Position numbers and translations under genes: made by a program. A DNA stretch of 64,000 nt from Trichomonas vaginalis G3 (taxonomy: Eukaryota > Parabasalia > Trichomonadida > Trichomonadidae), in the NCBI RefSeq assembly GCF_026262505.1, contig NC_067204.1:22165300-22229299 (forward strand), written 5' to 3'. Each line of letters starts with the position of its first letter. Positions within the stretch are counted from its first letter, which is position 1. Of this stretch, positions 16,129 through 26,759 are shown one piece after another. The notes beneath the pieces are model-generated. The model worked only from the letters and a program-made list of their open reading frames with translations, searched no databases and was not told where the DNA came from.

Positions 16129-18084
16129 ATGGATAGCGATGAGTATAAAAAGGAAGTTGAAGCAAATGTAAAGGCAGAAAAACTTTTACAGTTGCAAAAC
16201 CAAACCGTACAGTATGAAAACTTAGCACAAGAAAGTAAAAATGACGACGCGTCCATGCAAAAGGCAATGAAAAGCGCAGAATATATAAAAGCTAACAATG
16301 ACTGGTTAGATGCCCAAGCCAACGCCAAAGCAGCCCAACTCATAGGGTCAATAAGGACAAAAATACAAGCGGATGAAGACAGTTCAAATGAAGCTTTAAC
16401 GAATGCTGACTTTAAGAACGCCTTCGAAGCTCTTCATAGTAAGGTGAAACAAGTGAACGATTTCTCATCTGGAAAGAAACTGAAGTCTGAAGGTTTCGAC
16501 AAAGAGTTAAAAGAAGTAGCACAAAATATGACGAAAATAACAGATGCAGCAACGAGACAGGCAGTTCAAAGTGCCTATGACGCCGTTAGAGCAACTGTTG
16601 TGAAAAGTCAAGAAAAAGAGTTACAACAGACCAAAACAGACCTAGTAAATGCTTTCTTAAAAACGAAAAGTCAGGTAGGACATTACGCTGCAGATGGAAC
16701 ATATGTGCCAGCTGGTGGAACTTATATACCAGCTGGTGGAACTTATATACCACCAAACCCTCCAAGAGAAGCACCTGCACCAGGACTACCTAAAACATTT
16801 ACATCGTCACATGGACACAGACACAGGCATGCACCAAAACCAACACAACAACCAACAGTTCAAAATCCAGCACAACAACAACAACCAACACAACAACCAA
16901 CAGTTCAAAATCCAGCACAACAACCAACAGTTCAAAACCCTGCACAACAACCACCTCCACAAACAGAGCAAGGACATAAAAGAAGTAGAGAACAAGGAAA
17001 CCAAGAATTCTTAAAAATGCTTAAAGAAGACTATGGTTACCCAGATACTATTGACTTTAGTGACAGATATAAAGAAGCTATTCGAAAGTTCAAGGATGGA
17101 AATACTGACCCGAACCTATTTAGCTTTATGGCTCTGCACCAAAGGGGATATAATCTCAAACCTGGAAAATACAAGCTCGCTAAGGGATATGATTTAATAG
17201 CATATCATCCAAATGACATGAACGAATTTACTCCGAGATATTTGATGTCAGAGCTAAATGACAATTTAACTCTCTTCATGAAACGCGTAAAAAATAGAGA
17301 CGGAACGAAAGAAGAAAGGTTTATGAGTCCGGATGACTTAGAAAGGGAACTTTTTAAAAACGGTCTCGGAATATATGAAATGCCAGCAGATGAGGTACAA
17401 GAAACTCCACAGGAAGAAGTAGTTCAGATACAACCAGACATGGAAGAAATAGTTCAGCAACAACAGCTAGAAGAGCCTGAAGGAAACGAACAAGTCACTC
17501 CTTTGGAAACTAACTTCACAGAACTAGATGAAGATTTGGAACAGCCGAAAAATCTTGACCCTCAACAAGAGTATGCGGAGAATATGGAATATTTCCAAGA
17601 GTCTAAAAAAAATTCGGCTGACCTAGTAGAAGAATATCGAAAAATGTTTGCCGACATACAAAAGACTCCAACACCAGATGAAAATATTCAGCATAGAATG
17701 GAAGTACTGAAAGAAAATGTACACAAATACAACAACCCTTTTTACTTACGAGGATATAACGTTCAATCTTCGGATGAACTCGGTGAAAATAAAAGGTTAA
17801 ATTTCAAGAAAACATATAGAAATGAAACATTGTTTAAAGTTCATTCAGAACCTAACCAAGATGGAAACAAACCTACTTTTGTTTCTGCAGACGATGGAAC
17901 TACAATGAGATGGGGTCATAAAGCTAACCCGGATAGGTGGTTCATAAACTTACAACCTCAATTCCAAGAAGTTGTAGACGCAATGGAAGTCAATGGTGAA
18001 CCAGATATAGCTGGTATTTTCAGCGCGGCTTTAATGCCATTGAAAGATATGAAAGATGCAGATATTTTGACCAGTATGAAATGA
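16129..18084 (+). CDS. Large Gln/Pro-rich structural or scaffold-type protein, 651 residues
   Basis: I do not recognise a domain. Residues about 1-180 are a long charged helix or coiled coil. Residues about 190-215 hold two exact repeats of an AGGTYIP unit. Residues about 235-280 are a low-complexity run of TQQPTVQNPAQQ repeats. A second, more globular half (about 285-651) includes two related segments, FSFMALHQRGYNLKPGK and NPFYLRGYNVQSSDELG, which suggests an internal duplication. Its place just upstream of the capsid gene and the Gln/Pro-rich linker suit a scaffold or minor capsid protein; this is inference. The stop overlaps the next start (ATGA). Confidence 0.55.
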   Translation: MDSDEYKKEVEANVKAEKLLQLQNQTVQYENLAQESKNDDASMQKAMKSAEYIKANNDWLDAQANAKAAQLIGSIRTKIQADEDSSNEALTNADFKNAFEALHSKVKQVNDFSSGKKLKSEGFDKELKEVAQNMTKITDAATRQAVQSAYDAVRATVVKSQEKELQQTKTDLVNAFLKTKSQVGHYAADGTYVPAGGTYIPAGGTYIPPNPPREAPAPGLPKTFTSSHGHRHRHAPKPTQQPTVQNPAQQQQPTQQPTVQNPAQQPTVQNPAQQPPPQTEQGHKRSREQGNQEFLKMLKEDYGYPDTIDFSDRYKEAIRKFKDGNTDPNLFSFMALHQRGYNLKPGKYKLAKGYDLIAYHPNDMNEFTPRYLMSELNDNLTLFMKRVKNRDGTKEERFMSPDDLERELFKNGLGIYEMPADEVQETPQEEVVQIQPDMEEIVQQQQLEEPEGNEQVTPLETNFTELDEDLEQPKNLDPQQEYAENMEYFQESKKNSADLVEEYRKMFADIQKTPTPDENIQHRMEVLKENVHKYNNPFYLRGYNVQSSDELGENKRLNFKKTYRNETLFKVHSEPNQDGNKPTFVSADDGTTMRWGHKANPDRWFINLQPQFQEVVDAMEVNGEPDIAGIFSAALMPLKDMKDADILTSMK

Positions 18085-18887
18085 ACATGGCTGATGGAAA
18101 TATAACACCTGACGTTCTAGAACATTTATCTCAAAGAACTACACAGAACCATAGAGATGGTATATTTGGTGAAGAGTTTAGAAAGAAAGTTATGGACAGA
18201 GAAGGAAGAGAACCTATTGTACATGACCTTGCAAACGAAAGTTTACAAAATGTCATAAAAACTTACTTTGCAGACAATGAACTGAGAAGGGATGAATATT
18301 TAAGAAAACTCAAATGGACAGTACCAAATGAAATGTTAGTATTGAAAAACATGTTCCTTGACAAAATAAAACCAACTACAGAAATAAACGACGCAAGACT
18401 GAAAGATTGGGTAAAAGCTTTCCCATTCACAAAAGATATTGTTGGTAACATGGAAAGAAAACCAGAATGGCTACAAAAACATATATTTGGAAACGAGCAT
18501 ATTCCATATGGACAAGCTCTGTTTGAAGAGCTTGAACCGGAAACTCAGGACAGAGTCATGCAAACAATACGCGAAGACTCAAATACAAACTATGACAAAC
18601 TCTTTCTAGGATATAGGTTACCTGAGATGGGCGACCAGAGCCCAAAGGCAAAAAGGGCATGGAAAATTTGCAACATACTAGATGAACATGAGGCAAAGAT
18701 GCAACAACTTGAAGCAGAGGGCAAGTTACCAAAGCGACACCAAAGAAGAAGAGTAGAACAAAGTGAAAGTAGTGAAGAAGTAACTTCATCTAGTGAAAGT
18801 AGTGGCAATGAAGGAAAAAGAAGAGTTAAAAACTCAGTCAGGAAGAAAGTAAAGCTTGGTCCACGTGGGTTCTATTATGACATATAA
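18081..18887 (+). CDS. Protein of 268 residues, unknown, before the capsid gene
   Basis: It overlaps the previous stop by 4 bp (ATGA); an alternative ATG lies at 18087. The body is mostly helical and charged. The C-terminus has a Ser/Glu-rich run (SESSEEVTSSSESSG) followed by a basic tail ending LGPRGFYYDI. Such Ser/acidic plus basic tails are common in virion proteins that are processed or bind DNA. The tight coupling with the 651-residue gene and with the capsid gene 30 bp downstream indicates a structural gene block. It looks whole; function unknown. Confidence 0.55.
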   Translation: MNMADGNITPDVLEHLSQRTTQNHRDGIFGEEFRKKVMDREGREPIVHDLANESLQNVIKTYFADNELRRDEYLRKLKWTVPNEMLVLKNMFLDKIKPTTEINDARLKDWVKAFPFTKDIVGNMERKPEWLQKHIFGNEHIPYGQALFEELEPETQDRVMQTIREDSNTNYDKLFLGYRLPEMGDQSPKAKRAWKICNILDEHEAKMQQLEAEGKLPKRHQRRRVEQSESSEEVTSSSESSGNEGKRRVKNSVRKKVKLGPRGFYYDI

Positions 18888-18919
18888 ATCCAACTATTCT
18901 ATATTTTTACCCATATGAA

Positions 18920-20368
18920 ATGTACGCCGCTCAGAATATAACGCCAACAGTTTTGGATGCTATGAATGGAAATGTTTCCGAATGGTATAACGAATGCGAC
19001 AATGCCATTAGAAGGTCAGAAATAGTTCCTGGAACTTACGAATATACAACTGCTGTTTCTTATGGAAACGTAGGTGAGTTTGGAGAAGGTTCTTCAACAA
19101 CAGTAGATATTGCTTGCGACAGGTTTCATATAATTTCTATTGACAACTCTTTCTTATACGTGGAGCAAGACATTGAAATAAAACCTTCTGCCAAGTTGTC
19201 TGACAAGAAAGGTTGCAATGGAATTTTCTATGTCGGATACCAATATGCTCCAGAAGTTTTCATGGGATATAAGATATATTCTAACTCTGACTTAGTTCAA
19301 ACAGTAACATGGGCAAACTATGAATGGTTCGCTTTGAGAAACTCAGTACAACCACAAGCTAGAGAACAAACAGACCAGTATGCAACTATTGAGAAAATAA
19401 GAAGACTTGACCCTAACGTTCCAGGAGTTTTATGTTGACCTTTCTGGACAAACTGCAGCAGCAGTAACCAAAGTAAAACTGAAACTTAGAGTTCCTTTGT
19501 CATCTTTCCTCATCTTCAGGTTTTTAAGATACTTGCCAAACTGGCAGGAAAAATTTCTATCGAACTTACTCCAAGCAAAAATAACTTAGTCATTGCACCA
19601 ACACAAGACCCATTCACTCTTACAGACGTAAAGGGAGCAAATCAAACGTCATTCGCCGACTTTTGCAAAGACAAAGTTGACTTAGACTTTGGTTTCTCAA
19701 ACTTCAACACTGAAGTAAACTATTATTTCAATGCTGCTGGAGATGCTTGGGACCCAGTTAAGTTCACATGCGAAAATTTGAATGCAAGAGAATAGAAAGC
19801 AGACTTGCAGTCTATATGTTGGACCCAGATATTTTCAAATGCTTTAGCTGCCAAATATATTGCAGTTCACTTATGTTCCCTATACACCAAATATACTGTC
19901 AAAGACTTTGCAGTGTTGAAGTTGGAAACCAAAGTGCTGACCCAGGTGCAAGAACAGATATTGCCTTAACAACTGCAATGAAACATGCAGATACTATGTT
20001 TGTACTGTTCAGACGAACTATAAATGACTATTCTTGTTTCTACAACCCTGGTATTAAATATCATATAAACATAGATGGCAAATATTATCCAAGAGAAGAA
20101 TATTCTACAGTTGAGGATATGAGGTCATACAACTTGACATTAGATTGCTATGAACTTTAACAACAACTTCACAACAACCATTAACCCTGAAATGCAAAGT
20201 TCTATTATGCCATATGTGAAAGTATGGACTCATACAGGAGGTCAAAAAACTCAATATACAAATGGAGACCGTTCAAACTTTTGGCTTGGCATTCCATTTG
20301 CTGACTCAGAAGACTTTATGGGTGGTATTTCAACTGTTGGTACAGTTCAAATTACAATATACTGGTGA
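18920..20368 (+). pseudogene. Major capsid protein of element 1 (broken)
   Basis: Capsid-type protein placed as in other Mavericks, after the scaffold-type genes and before the penton. Long runs of beta-rich sequence include FHIISIDNSFLYVEQDIEI, a GIFYVGYQYAPEVFMGYKIY segment that parallels RLFVGYKSSNQSF in the element 2 capsid gene, and a C-terminal WLGIPFADSEDFMGG region. Double jelly-roll capsid proteins of Polintons have about this length. The leader TATTTTTACCCATATGAA is typical. The gene is broken several times. Assignment rests on position, length and resemblance to the element 2 gene. Confidence 0.6.
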
Positions 20369-20425
20369 CAGAGACGGTCCAGATGAATTGAAAGCAAAGA
20401 AGTTTACAAAACCAATAGCACTTTT

Positions 20426-20846
20426 TCACGGAAGATGCTCTTTTGAAGATTCGTTCGATGAAACCTGCTGGGGCTCCTCAGATTGGTATAACGACAGCTT
20501 CCATCGAGCAGATTTTGGCAGCAGGTCAGTAAGTTGTTCTTGAACTGACTTCTCTCCGTCAAATATTGACAGTACGCCAGTTTTGATATAATATTGTATT
20601 AAAAACTTACCTTTAGAAATATCGGTCAGTTTTGTTGTTATATTTTTGTCTGCTTCAAGAACTTTCACCATTTCGGTTATTACCAACTTTCTTTGCTTTA
20701 TGAAAATATTTTGGTTCAGCAAAGACTGCTATTCTATAACATTTTCCATTGTTTGTATAAAGAACTACTCTGTCAATGAACTTGTATTGTTTGTGTGTGT
20801 AAACTTTGTTTTGCTTCAATTCGAAGAGATACTCAAATACGTCCAT
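20426..20846 (-). pseudogene. Small minus-strand gene after the capsid gene (broken)
   Basis: Starts MDVFEYLFELKQNKVYTHKQ after the leader TTTTACTTAGAATAAAAAG and is divergent from the gene at 20865. It is probably a compact alpha/beta protein; the region is broken about once. It lies where element 2 has another small minus-strand gene (42245-42490), and weak similarity around ID.V..Y.NGK is possible. Function unknown. Confidence 0.4.
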
Positions 20847-20864
20847 CTTTTTATTCTAAGTAAA
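20847..20864. promoter_or_regulatory. Divergent promoter with TTTTTATTCTAAGTAAAATG
   Basis: An 18-bp spacer between two divergent starts. It is nearly the same as the spacer at 11742-11759 (TTTTTATTCTAGATAAAA), so the motif is reused within the element. Confidence 0.45.
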
Positions 20865-21444
20865 ATGTCATTTCCGAAAAATAGAAGCGTAAGTGTTTCA
20901 AAAGGTTTAATGGCGATGGCAGATGTGAAGTTAAATTCACCAACTCAAACAAACAGTCAAAGTGTTGTTGTCAATGTCAAAGAAGAGATGTTGAAGTGGG
21001 GAAACCATACGAAGACGAAGATGGTATAACAATAGTTCCTGTAAAAGAAAACCAACATACCCTGAAGTTAGCAGAGACTTAAGTTCTGTTGCAGATATTC
21101 GAAACGACTACCAACAACTTAAAGACAAACTTAAAACTCAGGAGAAGATTTGTCAAGCTTTAGGTATAATGTTAAACTTGGTCGAACACAACCCTGTAAA
21201 AGTGAACTCATATGTCATTGCACCTCATGAAGTTTTGAAAGAACTATTGAAACTTTTGACAGAGGCAGACGATATAAACATCAAAGAAATAGAACCCGAC
21301 ATTGCTTGCTGTGGTGTTTCATATAATGTCATTGACAAGATATACGTTATGAAAGGAGGTGAAACGTTGAACTTAAAATATAGTTTCCCAGACGTCATAA
21401 AAATATTTGACGACCACAACATTTCATTAAAATTTACTTGCTAA
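20865..21444 (+). pseudogene. Conserved Maverick protein shared with element 2 (broken)
   Basis: Starts MSFPKNRSVSVSKGL. The C-terminal part (DIACCGVSYNVID, then KGGETLNLKY and IFDDHNISLKF) resembles the element 2 region at 41831-42137 (DEVSCCGTVAKN, NGTTTELHLTY, EYKISLEKFF). Conservation in two very different Mavericks, in both cases between capsid and penton genes, indicates a core morphogenesis protein. The pair of cysteines before Gly may matter, but I see no convincing protease triad. The region is broken about once. Confidence 0.5.
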
Positions 21445-21450
21445 GTAAAA

Positions 21451-21681
21451 ATGTCAAAACTTCTTGAAAGATGTTTGAAGAAAAACAATATAGACTTTAT
21501 TTCATGTAAAGGACTTTACACACTTTTGAACGATATGAAAGACCCTGTTTTGTTTGTTCGTGTAGACAAAGGAAAGTTCTATGTCTTTACAAAATATTTG
21601 AACTTCTTAGACAGAGAACTTCAAGAAACGCCATGTGAAAGTTTAGATGAAGTTCTTCTCCACTTTCAGAAAAACTTTTAA
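21451..21681 (+). CDS. Small protein of 76 residues, unknown
   Basis: It begins MSKLLERCLKKNNIDFISCKG six bases after the previous stop and ends just before the penton candidate. It has mixed alpha/beta character with two cysteines and no recognised family. The position within the capsid-penton block suggests a minor structural or assembly role. It looks whole. Confidence 0.5.
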   Translation: MSKLLERCLKKNNIDFISCKGLYTLLNDMKDPVLFVRVDKGKFYVFTKYLNFLDRELQETPCESLDEVLLHFQKNF

Positions 21682-21689
21682 ATATATAA

Positions 21690-22494
21690 ATGGCAGAAGA
21701 CATAGTGGTTTATACTATTACGACTAAAAACCCTGAGTCATATAATTCTATAACAACAAACTTACAAAGTCCTCAAGGACGATATTGTAAACTGACCTTA
21801 AACACGATGACGACTAAAGCCTGTTTTGCTCTTTTGACACCAGAAGACTTTGTTGTTGTGAATGGTAAAAAATACTCCTTTGAAGATACTTACTCAGATA
21901 TACCACCAACAGGTTTTGTTGACTTATTTAATACTTTAAGGACGGATGTAACATGTGCTGCAACTAGAGCAGGTTTCATTATGTTTGGATGTCCGACTGA
22001 GTTTAGTATAAACGATATGAGCTATAATACAAAACTTATATCTGGTTTTTACTACCAACAGTTTCCTATAACAGGAAAAGGTGTCATACAAGGTTGTCTG
22101 TTCCATTGACTTTAAGTACACCTATTTTATATATTGTTTCAAACTTAGGTTCAAAGTGCTATTCGAATGTCGACAGAAACTACTATGACCAAAAGATACT
22201 CATGCGTATAACAACACTTTCTCTGCTGGTTTGCCTATTGTTCATTCGAATGCAGAGTTTTCAGCTTTAGTAAACTCAAACACTTTAGCAAACATAAACT
22301 TAACCTTAGTTGACGCAAACTTTGTTCCTGTAAAACTTTTATGTCCTATGTATTTGTCAATGACGGCAGAAAGTTTCGAATTGGAAGATGCAACTGGTGA
22401 AAGTATTGTACTACAAGAACAACTTCAACAACAAATAGCTCAAGAACAACAAATGCAACAAATGGAACAAATGCAACAACAAAGTCAAGAATAA
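21690..22494 (+). pseudogene. Candidate penton (minor capsid, single jelly-roll) protein (broken)
   Basis: Beta-rich protein starting MAEDIVVYTITTKNPES. Its C-terminal part (ANINLTLVDANFVPVKLL, then MYLSMTAESFEL) resembles the last strands of Polinton penton proteins, which end in an l-tlvD-nf-pv-l-like pattern. A comparable ending (FRVTDLFDCDLEFMNEIL) is in element 2 at 42637-43343. A Gln/Met-rich tail follows. It lies downstream of the capsid gene, the usual place. The region is broken about twice. Penton identity is a moderate-confidence inference. Confidence 0.5.
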
Positions 22495-22523
22495 AAAAAA
22501 TATTTTTTTTATTTTTATAAAAA

Positions 22524-23757
22524 ATGTACAGAATAGACGTTTCAGATTTTTATGACTTCCAAGCGTTCAGAAATATGTGTCCATTTGAGACTATAACAAA
22601 GCAGTCGAGAATTTGAAACGTTTAGTCATTTATGTCGACTCTGCCCCAGAATGTTATGTCATGAAAGAATGGGATGTTGTCTTTAACAAACCTAAAGCGA
22701 CAATAGTTTCAGAACAAGAATGTAAACAGAAACTTAAGAAAATAAAAGTCGTACAAGTTGGTGGATGAAGATGTTAGATGCTTGGATATCTTATTGTCAA
22801 AGTTAGAAGATTTTTCAGTTCGTGGTATAAAGTTCTATACACCATCTCCAAACTTCTATTCTATCTTCACTGGATATAAATACGAACAAGTAGAATGGAA
22901 AGAAAATGTTATAGAAGCTTGGTTAGACCATGTCAAAGAAATTATATGCAATGGAAACGAAAGAGTCTATGAGTATATCTTATGTTGGTTTGCAAACATC
23001 TTACAACATCCAAGTGCTAAAAATGAAACTGCTCTCATCATAATTGGAAAACAAGGAACAGGTAAGAACACTTTCTTTACAGATATCTTATGCAAACTGT
23101 TAGAGGGCTATTCGAACCCGAATATGACAAACTTAGAAAACATCTGCGGTAAATTTAACTCTTCAATAGAGAATATGAAACTTATAGTATGTAACGAACT
23201 TCAAAGTATAGATACAACAAAGTTTTAAACTCAGATGCTTTGAAGAGTCTTATAACAGACAAAGTTGGAGTTGTTGAAAGAAAATATAAAGACCAAAGAG
23301 TTTGTGAAAATGTTGCAAATTTCATCATGGTTTCAAACAACGCCGTTCCGATGAAGTTAGAAAGTTCTGACAGAAGATATGTAGTTGTCAGAACGTCAGA
23401 AGCTCATATGCAAGATACAGAATATTTTGACGACTTAGCAGAAACTTTGACATCTAACTTTTACAACCACTTGTTCTCATATTTCATGACATTAGATATT
23501 TCTAAGTTCAATCCAAGACAAATTCCACATACCGAAGAGAGACAAACATTGTTAGAAGCAAACAAGAGTGTATATGAACTGTTCATAGATGAAACTGACT
23601 TTGAGTGTTTAGATGAAAGGTCATTGTACGATTCGTATAAACATATTGTCAAGAGTATGGTTATATGACAGCGTCTAAACGAACATTCTTGGCAAATGTC
23701 AAAAGTCTTTTAGACGTACAGAATGGTGTATATACAAAGAAAAATTTTTCTGAGTAA
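22524..23757 (+). pseudogene. Superfamily 3 (D5-like) helicase of element 1 (broken)
   Basis: The Walker A region IIGKQGTGKNTFFTDIL and the following LEGYSNPNMTNLENICGKFN...VCNEL segment (Walker B and B' region) are typical of superfamily 3 helicases of the D5/virophage type; the downstream NFIMVSNNAVPMKLESSDRRYV matches motif C and the arginine-finger region. Such helicases unwind origins during viral replication. The start MYRIDVSDFYDF follows a TTTTTATAAAAA leader. No primase domain is seen upstream, unlike element 2. The gene is broken several times. Confidence 0.75.
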
Positions 23758-23794
23758 ATTTTAAAAAAAATATTTTTTTTATCCGATAGAAAAG

Positions 23795-24213
23795 ATGACA
23801 AAATTCATCTCAGTCAACAAGTACATGTCAGGACTTAAAGAAGAACTAGACCCATTCACATATTTGAATGTTTACTTCTACCATTTTGAAAAGTCTACAT
23901 TTGACAAAGTTTGGAACATCGAACCAGTTAAGTTTGCTTTGTGACTAAAAATGGTGCGAAATTTGAAGACTTAGACATAGAAGGTTTGTTAACAGTCAAA
24001 GAAAGTTTTGACAGAAGGTTCTCAAACCTTAAAGAAGGCAAAGCATACAAACTTGTTATACCTTATGAACCAAAGAAAGCAGACGACTATGAATATTATG
24101 AGTCTAAGATAGTTGAAGTTCAAGGTAAATTGGGTAAAAAGATTTTAGAGTCTAAGCCGGTGTTTGCTCCTAAAGAGGAAGAGAACATTGACATTGACCC
24201 AGAAATGTTCTAA
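23795..24213 (+). pseudogene. Small replication-block protein, unknown (broken)
   Basis: Starts MTKFISVNKYMSGLKEELDP. The later part has alternating strands (AYKLVIPYEPKKADD, SKIVEVQGKLG) and an acidic tail, IDIDPEMF. The acidic C-terminus and strand-rich middle would suit a single-stranded-DNA-binding protein, which often sits beside a helicase, but no family can be named. The region is broken about once. Confidence 0.4.
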
Positions 24214-24279
24214 AAATAAAATTTTATTTTTACATGTCAAATTTCTTTTTCTCTGGCTCTGGTTCTTTCTTCTCTTCTT

Positions 24280-24678
24280 CTACTTTCTTTTCTTTCTTTT
24301 CTCTCTTCTTCTTTTCTCTGGTGGAGTTATGTCAAACTTCTCAGAACCATATTTTTGTAAAAGTTCTTTGTCATTTAATAGCTCTTCTATTCTGTTTTCT
24401 ATTTCATTTTCAAGAACAGCGCATGTGTCTTCTTTGCATTCTAAGAAGTTTTGTTGGACTTCATCTCTCCAAGAGGCGTCATCTCTGTCAACAAGTCTGT
24501 CATTGACAAATTTTAAGACTGCTCTGCTTAATGTTTTATGGTTCTTGTCATATTCCCAGAAACAGAACTTTAGAACAAATTCACCTTTCTTGTTTACACT
24601 ATGTAAGATTTTATGGTCGACAGATGTTTTGCTGTCGAAAAGCTTGTCTCGAATATAGATAGCGAAATCGCTAGACAT
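24280..24678 (-). CDS. Basic-tailed protein of 132 residues, unknown
   Basis: Starts MSSDFAIYIRDKLFD and ends in a strongly basic run (EKRRREKRKKRK). The body is helical with acidic patches and four cysteines. It is divergent from the ATPase gene, and the same start is visible at the left edge of the window (1-33). No family recognised. Confidence 0.5.
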   Translation of the reverse strand: MSSDFAIYIRDKLFDSKTSVDHKILHSVNKKGEFVLKFCFWEYDKNHKTLSRAVLKFVNDRLVDRDDASWRDEVQQNFLECKEDTCAVLENEIENRIEELLNDKELLQKYGSEKFDITPPEKRRREKRKKRK

Positions 24679-24714
24679 TTTCTAAAAGATAAAAATTTTA
24701 ATTTTTCTAAAAAT

Positions 24715-25589
24715 ATGTTAGAAAAAAAGTTTGCTGACATTGACAAGAAATTTGAGAATTTTAAATAAGAACAAGAGGAAGTTGGAAAATGCTCAGATAA
24801 AACCCATACATGACAAGTTCTTATTTGCTCAGAATGGTATAACAGGTCTAATTCGCACCACCTGGGTCGGGTAAGACTTTCACTTATCTTAAAATGGCTG
24901 CACAACAACAAGAACTAGATGAGAAGAACCCATTCTATGAGTTAGTAGTCATTTGTAGTACTTCTGGTCAATTTGACCAAACCGTCAATTCGTTCAAAGA
25001 TATTATAAAAAAGTCTAAGTTAGTATGTATAAAAGACTCTGAGTTGTTAGATTGGATAAAGAAGTACCAAAGAAGAGTTTTGAAGTACAATGCTATAAAT
25101 GAGTATGTCAATTCTAAGTTTAAAGACCCAAATGAGGAAATGCAGAGAATATTAGAGAAGAAACACTTCAGAAACAAACAGAAAGAGATAGAATACATTT
25201 CGAAGAAATTGCAATCTTACGATTGGAAGACTTACCCTCACAGATGTCTTCTTATCTTAGATGACTTTGCTTCTCATCCTTTGTTAAAGAATAGAGAACA
25301 AGACATGTGTCGAATTCTTAAGAAGCTCAGACACTTTAACATTTCAGTTGTCATTTGTGTACAGACAGCAAAGAGTTTAAGTAAGGATGTAAAGAGAATA
25401 CTTACTGACATTGTACTTTTCCCCGGATTGTCCGAAGACGATTTCATGGAACTTATGAAAGAGTCCATGGCAGGTAAGTTTGACAGACATGAACTATGGG
25501 AGAAGTACAAAGTCATACAAGACCCTCATACTTCTTTCAGAATTCACATCTACGCAAACAAAGTTCAAATTGTAAAAAGTCAAGCGTAA
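24715..25589 (+). pseudogene. Packaging ATPase, copy B (broken)
   Basis: A near-identical duplicate of 70-945, with the same Walker A region, LILDDF Walker B region and C-terminus. It has about two breaks near its 5' end. The duplicated context on both sides shows that it belongs to the direct long repeat. Confidence 0.8.
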
Positions 25590-25689
25590 AAATGTAAGTG
25601 TTTGAGTCTTAGTCTGTTGTGGTGCTGGGGCTGTCGGTTCTTCTGGCTTTGGAATGGACTCGGTTGGTGGAACGTCAGCCATCCGTTTG

Positions 25690-25980
25690 TGTCCTGTCGG
25701 AAGGAAGGACTTTTCCTGTCGGAAAGAAAAACTTTTCCTGTCGGAAAGAAAAACTTTTCCTGTCGGAAGGAAAAACTTTTTCTGAAGGTCGACCAAAAAG
25801 TTCTCAATTTTCGAAAATTTGAATGGTTTACGGACGGACAACAGAAAAAATTTTTCCTGTCGGAAAGAAAAACTTTTCCTGTCGGAAAGAAAAACTTTTC
25901 CTGTCGGAAGGAAGGACTCGGAATGTCGGAAGGAAGGACTCGGAATGCCAGAAGGAAGGACTCGGAATGCCAGAAGGATT
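25690..25980. repeat. 21-bp minisatellite (copy B)
   Basis: The same unit as at 1043-1440, with the same spacer in the middle, but fewer units in both blocks. Length differences between copies show active expansion or contraction. Confidence 0.85.
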
Positions 25981-26104
25981 TGACAAGACAATTTACCTTA
26001 TAGAGCTACCTGAGCCATCTTTGGTGTCAAGCTTGAAAAATAAACGCTTTACATGTATTTTTCAGCAACTTCGTCAAATAATTTTATAGCACTATCTATC
26101 TCAT

Positions 26105-26668
26105 CTACTTCAAACGTTTCTTTACCTTTCCTTTCGTGGGAGCACCATACCTTTTCTCAAAAACTTCAAGCAGTTCTGTTTCAGCAGCTCTCATATCATT
26201 TACAAACACAACCTTAACTCTATTGACTATACTGTCATATCTTTTAGTTATATTATATGTTCTTCCTATCTTATATCTCTTTGTATTGAAGTCCTTCGGT
26301 TTCTGAACGATGTAAAGTAAGCCTTCACTGCAACGTTCCGTATCGAATGAACCATATGTTATGAAATTATATCCAACAACTGGGTCAATCCAGAACAAAA
26401 CTAGTGGTATAAGACTTTTGTCGATGAGATATGCTCTTGTTCCATAGAATCTTACCGATATCATAAGCTCAGGATTTCTTGTCAAAATTTTCTGAGTAGA
26501 AGCATTTCTAACCCAGTCGTGGGATGTTTTCTTTTCAGATAGTGTTAGAATGTCTGACAAAGAATATTTTTTGTATTTCTTTGAGTATCTTACGTTTAAA
26601 TCACCTATTCTAACCACTTTGGTGTCATTGTCTATCTTTTTAACTGTTTCAAACTCAGTGTTTGTCAT
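26105..26668 (-). CDS. GIY-YIG-like (T5orf172/MUG113 type) protein, copy B
   Basis: A 187-residue protein that looks whole. The N-terminus (residues 1-60) is VVRIGDLNVRYSKKYKKYSLSDIL, here seen only in part, and may be a small DNA-binding region. The C-terminal half holds GLLYIVQ, YKIGRT.NIT.RYD and AAETELLEVFEKRYG, the pattern of T5orf172/MUG113 domains. These are related to GIY-YIG nucleases and common in viral Bro-type proteins. The start follows the leader TTTTATTTTGTATGTAAGAACAGG. The role in the element is unknown. Confidence 0.7.
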   Translation of the reverse strand: MTNTEFETVKKIDNDTKVVRIGDLNVRYSKKYKKYSLSDILTLSEKKTSHDWVRNASTQKILTRNPELMISVRFYGTRAYLIDKSLIPLVLFWIDPVVGYNFITYGSFDTERCSEGLLYIVQKPKDFNTKRYKIGRTYNITKRYDSIVNRVKVVFVNDMRAAETELLEVFEKRYGAPTKGKVKKRLK

Positions 26669-26759
26669 TTCCTGTTCTTACATACAAAATAAAAAAAAAT
26701 ATTTTAAAAAAACTAGCGTTAATTTTATTTTTTCTATCTTGTATAAAAGATATGATTTC

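Noticed and set aside
20865-21444. Adenovirus-type cysteine protease
   Set aside because: A Cys-Cys-Gly motif is present, but no His/acid partners in the right order could be seen.
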